Below, in pieces: positions 8,622 through 17,291 of a stretch of DNA of 40,996 bases. Location of the stretch: the NCBI GenBank assembly GCA_031284485.1, contig JAISZT010000049.1:1-40996 (forward strand), written 5' to 3'. The notes under the pieces are model-generated. The model did not search any database. It was not told where the DNA came from and saw nothing but the letters and a program-made list of their open reading frames with translations. The translations under genes and the position numbers were made by a program. Position 1 is the stretch's first letter; each line of letters opens with the position of its first letter. Source of the stretch: Desulfovibrio sp. GTDB lineage: Bacteria; Desulfobacterota; Desulfovibrionia; Desulfovibrionales; Desulfovibrionaceae.

Positions 8622-9425
8622 CTATAAAAGAAAACTGTTTACAAGCGATCCCACCAGTAAATTCCAGCCGTCCACCATTACAAAAAGCAGCAGTTTGAAC
8701 GGCATGGAAACCATCATCGGGGGCAGCATCATCATGCCCATCGCCAGAAGAACGCTGGAAATGACCATATCCAGTATAAGAAATGGAATATAAATCAAAA
8801 AACCAATGCTGAAAGCTGTTTTGAGTTCGCTGATCACATAGGCGGCGGCCAGCATTATGGTGGGCACTTCATCCTTGTTCTGCGGCGCTTCCATCTGGGT
8901 GATGGAATAGAACACGGAAAGATCCTTTTCACGCGTATGCTTGAACATAAACGTCCGCATCGGGGCCTGGGCGCGATCCAGCGCCAGTCTGTAATCAATC
9001 TGTTCACTGAGGTATGGCTGCAGGGCCTCGTCATTTATCTGTTTGCCCACAGGAAACATGATGACCACCGTCATAAAAATGGCGAGACTTGCCAGCACTT
9101 GCGTGGGGGGCAGTTGCTGAACACCCATTGCCTGACGCAGAAAGCTGAAAACAATAATAATACGGGTAAAACTTGTGACGGTGAGCACAATGGACGGGGC
9201 AACGGAAAGCACGGTGAGGAGAAAAAGAATTTCCAGCAGCAGTGAAACCTTGTCGGGCGAGGGCGTGCCCCCGGCCAGGGTAAGCTGCAGGGCGGGCAGG
9301 GCGAGATCCTGCGCCGCAAAAACAAGGTCAGCCTGTAGAAGAACCGGAAGAACCGCCAGCATCGCTATTGTCGGCTTCTTCCATAATTTTTTGAAAATTT
9401 GCGATACGGGATTCATGGTTCGCAT
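8622..9425 (-). CDS. fliP: Flagellar export gate protein FliP
   Basis: A 267-residue core protein of the flagellar export gate. A signal peptide (about 20-38, MLAVLPVLLQADLVFA) is followed by the family core: SFTRIIIVFSFLRQAMGVQQ, PPTQVLASLAIFMT, and the C-terminal helices with LILDMVISSVLLAMGMMMLPP. ATG at 9425 lies just after AGAGGA; a second ATG nine bases on has more usual spacing. Either start makes fliP begin inside fliO, with an overlap of 98 or 89 bases. Identification is certain; only the exact start is open. Confidence 0.95.
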   Translation of the reverse strand: MRTMNPVSQIFKKLWKKPTIAMLAVLPVLLQADLVFAAQDLALPALQLTLAGGTPSPDKVSLLLEILFLLTVLSVAPSIVLTVTSFTRIIIVFSFLRQAMGVQQLPPTQVLASLAIFMTVVIMFPVGKQINDEALQPYLSEQIDYRLALDRAQAPMRTFMFKHTREKDLSVFYSITQMEAPQNKDEVPTIMLAAAYVISELKTAFSIGFLIYIPFLILDMVISSVLLAMGMMMLPPMMVSMPFKLLLFVMVDGWNLLVGSLVNSFLL

Positions 9426-9762
9426 TTTCCTCTGTCAGAAGGGTGATGTGCCGGTCTGTAACCCCCAGCAACAACCTTCTATTCAAGAAACGTACCACCA
9501 TAAGTCCTTTGCGCGGTCCAAGCGGCATTTGAGCCTCCATCACCAGGGAGTCACGAGGAAAAGCGCCGGGACGCGGCATAAAATTGAACTTGCCGTAGCG
9601 GCGCGCCAGCCAGACGCCCCCCCAAAGCACTGCCAGCAGCAGACAAAGAATGCCGACAGCCTGGATATAGCCGCCGAAGGAGAAAGAAGATTCCCCAAGA
9701 GCCGGAGCCTGACGCTGGGCCTCCGCCGCAGCGTTTGCGACTGTAACGAAGGGGCTATCCAA
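9328..9762 (-). CDS. fliO: Flagellar export assembly protein FliO
   Basis: A 144-residue single-pass membrane protein that helps assemble the FliP ring. One hydrophobic helix (about 32-53, YIQAVGILCLLLAVLWGGVWLA) is followed by the FliO core with SLVMEAQMPLGPRKGLMVVRFLNRRLLLGVTDRHITLL. The tail (residues about 112-144) runs through the start of fliP in another frame. The start is TTG at 9762, overlapping the end of fliN by 8 bases and preceded by a GGGTGA-like site. Position between fliN and fliP supports the call. Confidence 0.88.
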   Translation of the reverse strand: MDSPFVTVANAAAEAQRQAPALGESSFSFGGYIQAVGILCLLLAVLWGGVWLARRYGKFNFMPRPGAFPRDSLVMEAQMPLGPRKGLMVVRFLNRRLLLGVTDRHITLLTEENANHESRIANFQKIMEEADNSDAGGSSGSSTG

Positions 9763-10324
9763 GCTGCTTCACCCTTTCAATGGGACTGATTATGTCTGTG
9801 AGACGTACGCCGAATTTTTCATTGATGACCACAGCTTCGCCACGCGCCACCAGTTTGCCGTTGACATATACTTCCAGAGGTTCTCCGGCCAGTTTGTTCA
9901 ATTCCACAACCGACCCCTGCCCCAGTTGGAGCAACTCATTGATCAGCAGACGCGTACGCCCCAGTTCGGCGGAGACTTCCAGCGGGATATCCAGAATGAA
10001 ATCCAGTTCCCTTTTGAGATTATTGTCCCGCGGCTGGCGGGACATTTCCGTCATATCCTTGAAATGGGCGTCCTTTACCGGGCTGGCATTAAACGACGTC
10101 GCTCCGCCGCTTCCTTCACTTTTCGTTTCTTCATCAGACGCCAGCGCCTCGGCCCACTGTGCGGCAAGGGCGTCATCATCAGTCGGGGCGGCCCCGGCTG
10201 ACGCCGTTACATCTGTTTTTGCGGCCGCCCCATCCGCACCGGCGGGCGCGTCGCCACCCTGTTCGCCATCTTCAAGCTGCGCCGCCCACTCGGCGGCAAG
10301 GGCTTCCTGTTCACTCTGCGACAT
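9755..10324 (-). CDS. fliN: Flagellar motor switch protein FliN, with extended N-terminus
   Basis: A 189-residue C-ring component. The C-terminal 80 residues form the SpoA/SURF domain (LDFILDIPLEVSAELGRTRLLI, GSVVELNKLAGEPLEVYVNG, RGEAVVINEKFGVRLTDIIS), which builds the ring with FliM and docks FliH for export. The N-terminal 100 residues are long for FliN and low in complexity, but carry two copies of a short motif: ALAAEWAAQLED near residue 8 and ALAAQWAEALAS near 52. FliN proteins often begin with one such segment; two suggest a duplicated docking helix. The gene follows fliL by 39 bases and overlaps fliO by 8. Confidence 0.95.
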   Translation of the reverse strand: MSQSEQEALAAEWAAQLEDGEQGGDAPAGADGAAAKTDVTASAGAAPTDDDALAAQWAEALASDEETKSEGSGGATSFNASPVKDAHFKDMTEMSRQPRDNNLKRELDFILDIPLEVSAELGRTRLLINELLQLGQGSVVELNKLAGEPLEVYVNGKLVARGEAVVINEKFGVRLTDIISPIERVKQLG

Positions 10325-10363
10325 GGCGCACCTCGTTAAAAATATGAACCGACCAGGTCAAAA

Positions 10364-11017
10364 TTATTCCACCACAAAATTTGTAAAATACACCTGAATA
10401 ACGCGCTGTGCCCCAAAAATCTGGTTAAGACGCGCCGCTATTTCCGCCTTGAGCAGCACCTTGCCGTCAGGCGTGGCAATGTCATTGTATGTCTTGCCTG
10501 CAAGCAGCATTATAATCGCATCGCGAATACGGGCGCTTTGCGCCTTTATCTGGGCTGAAACATCCGCATTGACTTCCACTTCCATGCCAAGTTTGAGATA
10601 ACGCCGCCCGCCGGCATCGGAAAGGTTGACCGTAATGGGCGGCAAAGACAATACCTGACCGGAGCTTCGCGGCAGATCATTCGGGCGCTCAATGCGTGCC
10701 GCGCCACCGGAACCATGCGCCGAAGTTCCGCCTCCGGACGCAGCGCTTCCGCTACCCGCGCCCTGAACGGTTCCCTGACCGGCCTTGTCGGCTTCAGCCC
10801 CTTGCGTCGCCTGTCCTTCCGCAGTCTGCACAGAAGCGTCACTCACCGGCTTGCGCATATACAGCCACCAGTAACCGGCGCCTCCGCCTCCGCCAAGCAT
10901 CATCAATAAAATAACCAGAATGATGACCAGACGCTTCACCCTGGATTTTTTTTTGGGCTGTTCGGCCTGTATTTCAGATTGAGGCAATGCTTCCTTGGGT
11001 GCATTTTTAGCCGCCAT
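10364..11017 (-). CDS. fliL: Flagellar basal-body protein FliL (first copy)
   Basis: A 217-residue protein with a basic N-terminus, one membrane helix (about 29-53, then GYWWLYM), a low-complexity Gly/Ser/Ala linker (75-115) and a periplasmic FliL domain: SLPPITVNLSDAGGRRYLKLGMEV, IRDAIIMLLAGKTYNDI and the ending IQVYFTNFVVE. FliL associates with the stators and affects torque. It is the first gene of the fliL-fliN-fliO-fliP-fliQ run and has a sigma-54-like promoter 43 bases upstream. A second FliL-like protein is encoded at 22480-23151. Confidence 0.93.
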   Translation of the reverse strand: MAAKNAPKEALPQSEIQAEQPKKKSRVKRLVIILVILLMMLGGGGGAGYWWLYMRKPVSDASVQTAEGQATQGAEADKAGQGTVQGAGSGSAASGGGTSAHGSGGAARIERPNDLPRSSGQVLSLPPITVNLSDAGGRRYLKLGMEVEVNADVSAQIKAQSARIRDAIIMLLAGKTYNDIATPDGKVLLKAEIAARLNQIFGAQRVIQVYFTNFVVE

Positions 11018-11058
11018 AGACTACCCACTCACGTTAAATTACAACACTAAAAATCACA

Positions 11059-11074
11059 TGCACATTCCATGCCG
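11059..11074 (-). promoter_or_regulatory. Probable sigma-54 promoter of the fliL operon
   Basis: On the minus strand CGGCATGGAATGTGCA carries GG and GC exactly ten bases apart, with GGCA and TGCA conserved against the -24/-12 consensus TGGCACG-N4-TTGC. The -12 element lies about 43 bases before the fliL start, nearly the same distance as in the flhB promoter. It sits in the only gap between yggS and fliL. It is weaker than the flhB site (C for T before GG, G for T in TTGC). Confidence 0.6.
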
Positions 11075-11080
11075 AAATCT

Positions 11081-11806
11081 TCAATGTTTTGACTGACGTT
11101 CACCAAAAATATCCGTTCCTATTCTCACAAGTGTCGCGCCTTCAGCCACCGCCGCCGCAAAATCCCCGCTCATGCCCATGGACAACTCCGGCAGGGCAAG
11201 GTTCAGACGGGAGCGCAAGGACTCGCGCAAGGCATACAAACGCGCAAAGTGCGGGCGCGCCGCCTCGCCTGCGTCAAAAACAGGAGGCAGACACATAAGC
11301 CCCCCAAGCTCAAGGTGTGGACATTCATTCATAATATAATCGGTCAGGACAAGCAAATCCCCAGGCGCAGCGCCGGATTTTTGCGGCTCGTCAGCTATGT
11401 TGATCTGCAACAGCACTGCCTGACGCGCGCCAAGCGCTGTCAGGCGACGCTCAAGCGCTGCAGCCAGTTTGCGTGAATCCAGGGTATGCAACAGGGCATA
11501 CGCCCCGGCCACGTCAGCGACTTTACGGCTTTGCACATGCCCGATCATGTGCCAACGTATGTTTTCGCAGGCTGGGTCACCGGACAATTCTTCACGTTTT
11601 TTCACAGCTTCCTGCACATAACTTTCGCCGAAGTCAACCTGCCCTGCGGCGGCTATGACGCTCACGGCCTGTGCCGGGCATTGTTTTGACACCGCGACAA
11701 GCTTCACTCCCTTCCGGGGGCGCCCTGCGGCGGAGCAGGCTGCGTCAAGCCGTTCAAGAACACTTTCATAACGCCGTTTTATTTCCGGCGGACTTTGAGC
11801 GTTCAC
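11081..11806 (-). CDS. YggS/PLPBP family pyridoxal-phosphate homeostasis protein
   Basis: A 241-residue protein of the PLP-binding YggS family, which has a TIM-barrel like alanine racemase and buffers cellular PLP. The PLP lysine is in KLVAVSKQ. Other conserved parts are [40 protein letters not shown] and the ending [31 protein letters not shown] chose GTG at 11806 because it overlaps the era stop (GTGA) and has AGCGGAG upstream; longer frames would run far into era. It forms an operon with ettA and era. Confidence 0.9.
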   Translation of the reverse strand: MNAQSPPEIKRRYESVLERLDAACSAAGRPRKGVKLVAVSKQCPAQAVSVIAAAGQVDFGESYVQEAVKKREELSGDPACENIRWHMIGHVQSRKVADVAGAYALLHTLDSRKLAAALERRLTALGARQAVLLQINIADEPQKSGAAPGDLLVLTDYIMNECPHLELGGLMCLPPVFDAGEAARPHFARLYALRESLRSRLNLALPELSMGMSGDFAAAVAEGATLVRIGTDIFGERQSKH

Positions 11807-12732
11807 AAAGGCTCCGCTTGCATGGCGAGATCGCGTAAGAAAAGTTGATCTTCCATCCATCCCTCACGCACCTTGACCCAGAGTTCCAGGTGTACCTTGC
11901 CGTCAATTATCTCAAGGAGATCTTTGCGCGCCTCACTGCCGATCTGTTTTATGCCGTTGCCGGCACGTCCTATGATCATGGTTTTGTGCATGGGGCGCGC
12001 CACATAAATGACGGCATAAATAATTGTCTGTTCACGCTCCGCGTCCTCTTCCCAGCGCTCCACCGCAACGGCTGTTCCGTACGGCACCTCCTGACGCATG
12101 TATAAAAATATCTTCTCGCGAATTATTTCAGAAACCATAAAACGCAAGGGCGCGGTGGACAATTGTTCCTCAGGAAATTTCGCCGGCGCTTCGGGCAACT
12201 TACTCTTGATAAGCGTGGTCAGTTCTGGCAAACCTTCTTTATTCAACGCTGAAACCGGAAAAATCTCCGCATTTGGCCACAGTTCCTGCAAACGTGTAAG
12301 CAGAGGCAGCATACGGGTTTTATTGCCAAACAGGTCTATCTTGTTCACAACGGCAATCATCGGACGGCTGTCGCTGGACAGAGCTTCCGCCGCCGGAGCC
12401 AGATCGCGCTCAAGAAATTCAGGGTGTCGTATATAAAGATGTATGTCCAGAACAGGCATTATAACATCCGCCTGGGCGAGACTTTGCCAGATAGCCTGGG
12501 TCATGGTTTTGCTCAACCGCCCGCGTACCTGCGTCAGCCCGGGCGTGTCCATGAAAATGGCCTGCGCATCAGGGGTTGTAAGAATACCAACAATCTGGTT
12601 GCGCGTTGTCTGCGGTTTTGAGGTCACAATAGTTATCTTCTGCCCGAGCAATGCGTTCAACAATGTTGATTTCCCAGCGTTGGGCGGTCCCATGATGGCT
12701 ACCCAGCCGCACCGATGCCCTTTATTCGTCAT
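11803..12732 (-). CDS. era: Ribosome-assembly GTPase Era
   Basis: A 309-residue GTPase that binds the 3' end of 16S rRNA during 30S maturation. The G1 motif GPPNAGKST is near residue 15, G3 is DTPGL, and G4 is NKIDLFG near 130. A C-terminal KH RNA-binding domain contains [23 protein letters not shown] and [13 protein letters not shown]. Length is normal (E. coli 301). It lies 24 bases after ettA and overlaps yggS by four bases, so the three housekeeping genes look cotranscribed ahead of the fliL promoter. Confidence 0.96.
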   Translation of the reverse strand: MTNKGHRCGWVAIMGPPNAGKSTLLNALLGQKITIVTSKPQTTRNQIVGILTTPDAQAIFMDTPGLTQVRGRLSKTMTQAIWQSLAQADVIMPVLDIHLYIRHPEFLERDLAPAAEALSSDSRPMIAVVNKIDLFGNKTRMLPLLTRLQELWPNAEIFPVSALNKEGLPELTTLIKSKLPEAPAKFPEEQLSTAPLRFMVSEIIREKIFLYMRQEVPYGTAVAVERWEEDAEREQTIIYAVIYVARPMHKTMIIGRAGNGIKQIGSEARKDLLEIIDGKVHLELWVKVREGWMEDQLFLRDLAMQAEPL

Positions 12733-12756
12733 GATGTGTTTCCTCAGTTACAAAAA

Positions 12757-14439
12757 TCAGCGCGTCATTTTACGAAATTTGATCCTGTGCGGCGTGTCCG
12801 CATCCTTGCCGAGGCGTTTTTTACGGTCAGTTTCATATTCGGAATAATTGCCTTCAAAGTACACTACACTGGAATCGCCCTCAAACACCAGCATGTGCGT
12901 GGCAATGCGGTCCAGAAACCAGCGGTCATGACTTATCGCGAGCACGCAACCGGCAAAATTGTCCAGAGCGTCTTCCAGGGCGCGCATGGTGTTCACGTCA
13001 ATATCATTGGTCGGTTCGTCCAGCAAAAGCACATTTGCCCCGGATTTGAGCATACGCGCCAGATGCAGCCTGTTGCGCTCGCCACCCGAAAGTTCTTCCA
13101 CTTTTTTCTGCTGATCCGCGCCGTGGAAATTAAACCGCGTGCAATAGGCCCGCGCGTTGACCTCCCGCCCGCCAAGCCTGATGGTTTCCTGCCCGTCGCT
13201 TATCAGTTCATACACGGTCTTGCCCGACGTAAGGGAAGCGCGCCCCTGGTCAACATACGCCAAACGCACGGTTTCGCCTATTTCGAGAACGCCGGAATCC
13301 GGCTTGTCCTCTCCCGCCAGCATGCGGAACAGCGTTGTTTTACCGGCACCGTTCGATCCAATAATTCCAACTACAGCGCCTGCCGGAATCAAGACATTCA
13401 CATTTTCCATGAGCAGTTTGTCGCCCATACTCTTACTCACGCCTTTCAATTCAATAACGCTTTTGCCCAGTCGCGGCCCCGGCGGAATATAAATCTCCAA
13501 ATCGGGCGCACACTTTTCACTTTCGTGCGCAAGCATTGCCTCATAGGCGTTTATCCTTGCTTTGCCCTTGGCGTGACGACCCTTGGGAGACATGCGTATC
13601 CACTCAAGTTCGCGGGCAAGCGTTTTTTGACGTTCCGTCTCGGATTTTTCCTCACCTGCCAGACGTTTCTGTTTCTGCTCAAGCCAGGAAGAATAATTGC
13701 CCTTCCAGGGTATTCCACGGCCTCGATCCAGCTCCAATATCCAGCCGGCCACATTGTCCAGAAAATAACGGTCGTGGGTAACGGCAATAACCGTTCCGGG
13801 AAAGGTGGAAAGATACTGTTCAAGCCAGGCGACGGATTCGGCATCCAGATGGTTCGTGGGTTCGTCCAGCAGCAAAATGTCGGGATTTTGCAGCAAAAGA
13901 CGACACAGAGCCACACGCCTGCGCTCTCCGCCGGAAATTGCGGAAACAGGCATTTCTCCCGGTGGACAGCGCAACGCATCCATGGCCATCTCCACACGGG
14001 AATCCAGATCCCAGATGCCCCTGGCGTCCATGATTTCCTGCACTTCAGCCTGCCGTGCGAGCAATGCGTCCATCGCCCCGGCTTCCATTGGTTCGGCAAA
14101 GCGGGCGTTGATATCTTCAAACTCTTTTGCAACTGTCACAAGCTCACTGACGCCCTCCTCCACCACTTCACGCACGGTTCTCTGTTCATTGACCAGCGGT
14201 TCCTGCTCAAGGTAGCCTATTGTATAGCCGGGCACCGGGGCAATTTTACCCTCAAAGGCCTGATCCACGCCCGCCATAATTTTTAATAGGCTTGACTTGC
14301 CCGCGCCGTTCAATCCCAACACACCGATTTTCGCGCCGTAAAAATAGGAAAGAGAAATATCTTTCAGCACTTCTTTCTGGCCGTGCCGCTTTGACACCCG
14401 CATCATGGAATAAATTATTTTGTCCGGTTCGATACTCAT
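12757..14439 (-). CDS. ettA: Energy-dependent translational throttle protein EttA (ABC-F)
   Basis: A 560-residue ABC-F protein that binds the ribosomal E site and gates entry into elongation according to energy state. Two ABC domains are complete: Walker A GLNGAGKSS and GSNGAGKTT, signatures SGGERRRVAL and SGGERNRLHL, and Walker B DEPTNHLD and DEPTNDID. The linker holds MSPKGRHAKGKARINAYEAML, typical of EttA. There are no membrane segments. Length matches E. coli EttA (555). It is the first gene of ettA-era-yggS and has a sigma-70-like promoter just upstream, divergent from ppaC. Confidence 0.93.
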   Translation of the reverse strand: MSIEPDKIIYSMMRVSKRHGQKEVLKDISLSYFYGAKIGVLGLNGAGKSSLLKIMAGVDQAFEGKIAPVPGYTIGYLEQEPLVNEQRTVREVVEEGVSELVTVAKEFEDINARFAEPMEAGAMDALLARQAEVQEIMDARGIWDLDSRVEMAMDALRCPPGEMPVSAISGGERRRVALCRLLLQNPDILLLDEPTNHLDAESVAWLEQYLSTFPGTVIAVTHDRYFLDNVAGWILELDRGRGIPWKGNYSSWLEQKQKRLAGEEKSETERQKTLARELEWIRMSPKGRHAKGKARINAYEAMLAHESEKCAPDLEIYIPPGPRLGKSVIELKGVSKSMGDKLLMENVNVLIPAGAVVGIIGSNGAGKTTLFRMLAGEDKPDSGVLEIGETVRLAYVDQGRASLTSGKTVYELISDGQETIRLGGREVNARAYCTRFNFHGADQQKKVEELSGGERNRLHLARMLKSGANVLLLDEPTNDIDVNTMRALEDALDNFAGCVLAISHDRWFLDRIATHMLVFEGDSSVVYFEGNYSEYETDRKKRLGKDADTPHRIKFRKMTR

Positions 14440-14466
14440 ACTTGCCCCAATGTAAAAATTTTGCGT

Positions 14467-14495
14467 GTTCTAACCGCAGCGCGGCCAATTTTCAA
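14467..14495 (-). promoter_or_regulatory. Probable sigma-70 promoter of ettA
   Basis: On the minus strand TTGAAA (14495-14490), 17 bases, then TAGAAC (14472-14467). The start codon of ettA is about 28 bases further. Found by eye only. Confidence 0.45.
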
Positions 14496-14524
14496 GGGTT
14501 TGCTCAAAAATCGTCGCCACCCTC

Positions 14525-14553
14525 TTGGCAGAGGCGCAATTTTAGGCTATTCT
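14525..14553 (+). promoter_or_regulatory. Probable sigma-70 promoter of ppaC
   Basis: TTGGCA (14525-14530), 17 bases, then TATTCT (14548-14553), with a predicted leader of about 50 bases before ppaC. It is divergent from the ettA promoter in the same 174-base gap. Confidence 0.55.
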
Positions 14554-14613
14554 GATAACAGCGACCCATCATACTGTGTATCACAACAAATTGCACGTAA
14601 AAGGAGATCTGAC

Positions 14614-15531
14614 ATGTCCGCACTTGTTCTTGGTCACATGAATCCGGATACCGACAGCATTATTTCCGCCATTGCTGCCGCCGACCTTTACAAAAAACGT
14701 GGTTTTGACGTTACCCCGGCGGCCCAGGGCGAACCAACCCCAGAAACAGAATTTGTTCTCAAAAAATTTGGCCTCACAGCGCCCCAGGTCGTCAAGGATG
14801 TGGCCGGCAAGCAGATCTATCTCGTTGATTATTCCGATTTGCCCCAGGCCCCGCAGGGTATGGATTCCGCCACTATACTCGGTATTGTGGACCACCACAA
14901 ACTGGGGGATGTGACCACCCCTATGCCTCTGGAAGCCTGGATATGGCCGGTCGGTTGCACAGGCACCGTACTTAAAAACATGTACGACTTTTATGGCGTT
15001 GAAATTCCAAAAAATATTGCCGGCGGCATGCTCTGCGCCATTCTTTCCGATACTGTCATCTTCAAATCGCCCACCTGTACCGAAGCAGACAAAAAAGCTG
15101 TGGACGCCCTTGCCAAAATTGCCGGTATTTCTGATGTAAAGGCGCTTGGCATGGAAATGTTCACGGTCAAAAGCGCGGTTGAAGGCGCTTCCATGCACGA
15201 TTTGGTCTTCCGTGACTATAAAGATTTTGATATGAACGGCAACAAGGTGGGCATCGGCCAGCTTGAAGTTGTGGATCTTTCCATTCTGGAAAAAATCAAG
15301 GCCGGATTGCAGACGGAAATCGAAAAAGTGAAGAGCGAAGGCCGCCACAGCGTTTTTCTGTTGCTCACCGACATTATGAAAGAAGGCTCGGAAATGCTGA
15401 TCGTTTCCGACAATCCGTCCGTTGTGGAAAAAGCCTTTGGCGTCAAGGCGGAAGGAAAATCCGTGTGGCTGCCCGGCGTTATGAGCCGCAAAAAGCAGGT
15501 TGTCCCGAATTTTGAAAAGGCCTTCAAATAG
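14614..15531 (+). CDS. ppaC: Manganese-dependent inorganic pyrophosphatase (family II, DHH)
   Basis: A 305-residue cytoplasmic enzyme that hydrolyses pyrophosphate to phosphate. GHMNPDTDSI near the N-terminus, LVDYSD, VDHHKLGD and the C-terminal DHHA2 part with PGVMSRKKQVVP are hallmarks of family II (DHH) pyrophosphatases. Length is typical. AAAGGAGA lies in front of the ATG at 14614; the frame is open upstream but without reason to start earlier. In sulfate reducers this activity removes the pyrophosphate released in sulfate activation, so high expression would fit the strong promoter and terminator here. Confidence 0.95.
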   Translation: MSALVLGHMNPDTDSIISAIAAADLYKKRGFDVTPAAQGEPTPETEFVLKKFGLTAPQVVKDVAGKQIYLVDYSDLPQAPQGMDSATILGIVDHHKLGDVTTPMPLEAWIWPVGCTGTVLKNMYDFYGVEIPKNIAGGMLCAILSDTVIFKSPTCTEADKKAVDALAKIAGISDVKALGMEMFTVKSAVEGASMHDLVFRDYKDFDMNGNKVGIGQLEVVDLSILEKIKAGLQTEIEKVKSEGRHSVFLLLTDIMKEGSEMLIVSDNPSVVEKAFGVKAEGKSVWLPGVMSRKKQVVPNFEKAFK

Positions 15532-15557
15532 CTGACCACATAGTCGAACATAAACAG

Positions 15558-15583
15558 ATAAACCCCGGTTCGCCGGGGTTTAT
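15558..15583 (+). terminator. Intrinsic terminator after ppaC
   Basis: ATAAACCCCGG, loop TTCG, CCGGGGTTTAT form an 11-bp perfect stem 26 bases after the ppaC stop, followed by TTTTTTC. The stem is symmetric and could also act, more weakly, on the minus-strand ORF ending at 15588. Confidence 0.9.
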
Positions 15584-15587
15584 TTTT

Positions 15588-15830
15588 TCACTGGAATTTA
15601 TTACCCTGACGCAACAGTCGGATTCCGATGACCGCCAGTATCTGCCCCACAGCCAGCGCAAGATCATAATCAAGCGCGGCGGCGGCCAGTACCAAGCAGA
15701 TGCCGACAATAAACAGCCATTGCCGGCAGCGGTAAAAATACGCCAACTGCAAAAGTACGCCGCTTGAAAACAGAAGCGGGAACAGCCAGACCGGCTGTGG
15801 AACGTTCAGCACAATCACATCCATACACAT
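15588..15830 (-). CDS. Small membrane protein of unknown function
   Basis: An 80-residue hydrophobic protein with three likely membrane helices: PVWLFPLLFSSGVLLQLAYF, QWLFIVGICLVLAAAALDY and LALAVGQILAVIGIRLLR, with positive charges between and a basic C-terminus. I do not recognise the family. ATG at 15830 or 15824 (MDVIV) is possible; neither has a strong ribosome-binding site. It is divergent from hslU and convergent with ppaC. It fills the space between two strong genes and keeps a regular hydrophobic pattern, which favours a real gene, but its small size leaves doubt. Confidence 0.55.
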   Translation of the reverse strand: MCMDVIVLNVPQPVWLFPLLFSSGVLLQLAYFYRCRQWLFIVGICLVLAAAALDYDLALAVGQILAVIGIRLLRQGNKFQ

Positions 15831-15874
15831 ATACTAAGTATAATTCATGACGGAAACAACAGGAGAAATTATTG

Positions 15875-17188
15875 ATGAACGCCCTATCGCCCCGTGAAAT
15901 TGTGGCTGAACTGGACAAATTTATAGTGGGGCAGGAACAGGCCAAACGTATGGTGGCTGTCGCTATGCGCAACCGCTGGCGACGCTGGCAGCTTTCCCCG
16001 GAACTGCGCGACGAAGTTGCCCCGAAAAATATCATAATGATGGGACCGACAGGAGTTGGCAAAACTGAAATAGCGCGGCGGCTTGCAAAGCTCGCCGGCG
16101 CGCCCTTTGTAAAGGTGGAAGCCACAAAATTCACCGAAGTGGGCTATGTGGGACGCGATGTGGAATCCATAATTCGCGACCTTATGGAAATAGGAGTCAA
16201 CCTCGTGCGTGAAGAAGAAAACAGGCGCGTGCGCAAGGCGGCGGAAGCGGCGGCGGAATCAAGCCTCATGGATCTGCTTCTGCCAAGTTCTTTCGGGCAG
16301 AAAGAGCACGCGGCCACAAGAGAAAAACTTCTTCAACAGTTCCGCCTGGGTTTCCTGGATCAGCGTGAGGTTGAAATGGAAGTGACCGAGCAGTCCGGTC
16401 CCGTCATTGATGTTTTCGCCATCCCCGGCATGGAGCAAATGGGCGGACAGGTCAGGGACATGTTCAGCAAGGCATTTCCCCCGCGCAACAGACGCCGCAA
16501 AATGAAGATTCGTGACGCCTTTAATGTTCTTATACAGGAAGAATCCGGTAAGCTGGTGGATCAGGAGGCGATTTCCGACCTGGCAAAGGAACGCGTGGAA
16601 GAAAGCGGCATTGTTTTCATTGACGAAATTGACAAAATTGCCAGTTCTTCACAAAATCGCACTTCAGATATCTCACGCGAAGGCGTTCAGCGTGATTTGC
16701 TGCCCATTGTTGAAGGAAGCGTCGTCAACACCAAGTACGGTATGATCCGTACCGACCATATTCTTTTTATCGCGGCCGGCGCCTTCAACTTCAGCAAACC
16801 TTCCGACATGATACCTGAATTGCAGGGGCGTTTTCCCTTGCGGGTGGAATTGCAGCCCCTGGGCAAGGAGGAATTTTTGCGCATTCTCACCGAGCCGGAC
16901 AACGCGCTGACAAAACAGTACGCCGCCTTGTTGGCGACTGAAAAAATAAGCCTGAATTTTACCGATGACGGACTCAATGAAATTGCGGCTTTTGCCGAAG
17001 ACACCAATTCCCGCACAGAAAATATAGGAGCGCGCCGCCTGTATACCATCATGGAGAAAATCCTGGCGGACATTTCCTTTGACGCCCCGGACACCCCAGG
17101 CGTGCAGGTCGTGGTGAACAAGGACTATGTGGCCGAACACTTGCAGGATGTTCGGGAAGATCAGGAGTTGCGTCAATATATATTGTAA
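15875..17188 (+). CDS. hslU: HslU, ATPase subunit of the HslUV protease
   Basis: A 437-residue AAA+ unfoldase that feeds proteins to the HslV peptidase. Walker [10 protein letters not shown] is near residue 60, followed by [20 protein letters not shown], the I domain (about 110-240), Walker [12 protein letters not shown] and sensor motif [12 protein letters not shown]. The C-terminus ends ELRQYIL, the tail known to insert into HslV, so a partner protease is expected. I use ATG at 15875, with AGGAGA 8 bases upstream, not the TTG just before it. hslV is usually adjacent but is absent here. Confidence 0.95.
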   Translation: MNALSPREIVAELDKFIVGQEQAKRMVAVAMRNRWRRWQLSPELRDEVAPKNIIMMGPTGVGKTEIARRLAKLAGAPFVKVEATKFTEVGYVGRDVESIIRDLMEIGVNLVREEENRRVRKAAEAAAESSLMDLLLPSSFGQKEHAATREKLLQQFRLGFLDQREVEMEVTEQSGPVIDVFAIPGMEQMGGQVRDMFSKAFPPRNRRRKMKIRDAFNVLIQEESGKLVDQEAISDLAKERVEESGIVFIDEIDKIASSSQNRTSDISREGVQRDLLPIVEGSVVNTKYGMIRTDHILFIAAGAFNFSKPSDMIPELQGRFPLRVELQPLGKEEFLRILTEPDNALTKQYAALLATEKISLNFTDDGLNEIAAFAEDTNSRTENIGARRLYTIMEKILADISFDAPDTPGVQVVVNKDYVAEHLQDVREDQELRQYIL

Positions 17189-17291
17189 ATTTTTCCCTCA
17201 TAGAGAAGATTCCCGATATGAGTGGTGTTCACTTTAATTTAAGGAAAATCTGCGACGAGGTTTTTGGGGCGGGAGGGCATGTTGCACAATT

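Noticed and set aside
12715-14286. Long plus-strand open frame opposite ettA
   Set aside because: It lies wholly under a gene with all ABC motifs, has no ribosome-binding site, and its peptide resembles no protein.
14581-15348. Minus-strand open frame opposite ppaC
   Set aside because: Antisense shadow of a certain gene; Phe/His-rich peptide without a recognisable fold.
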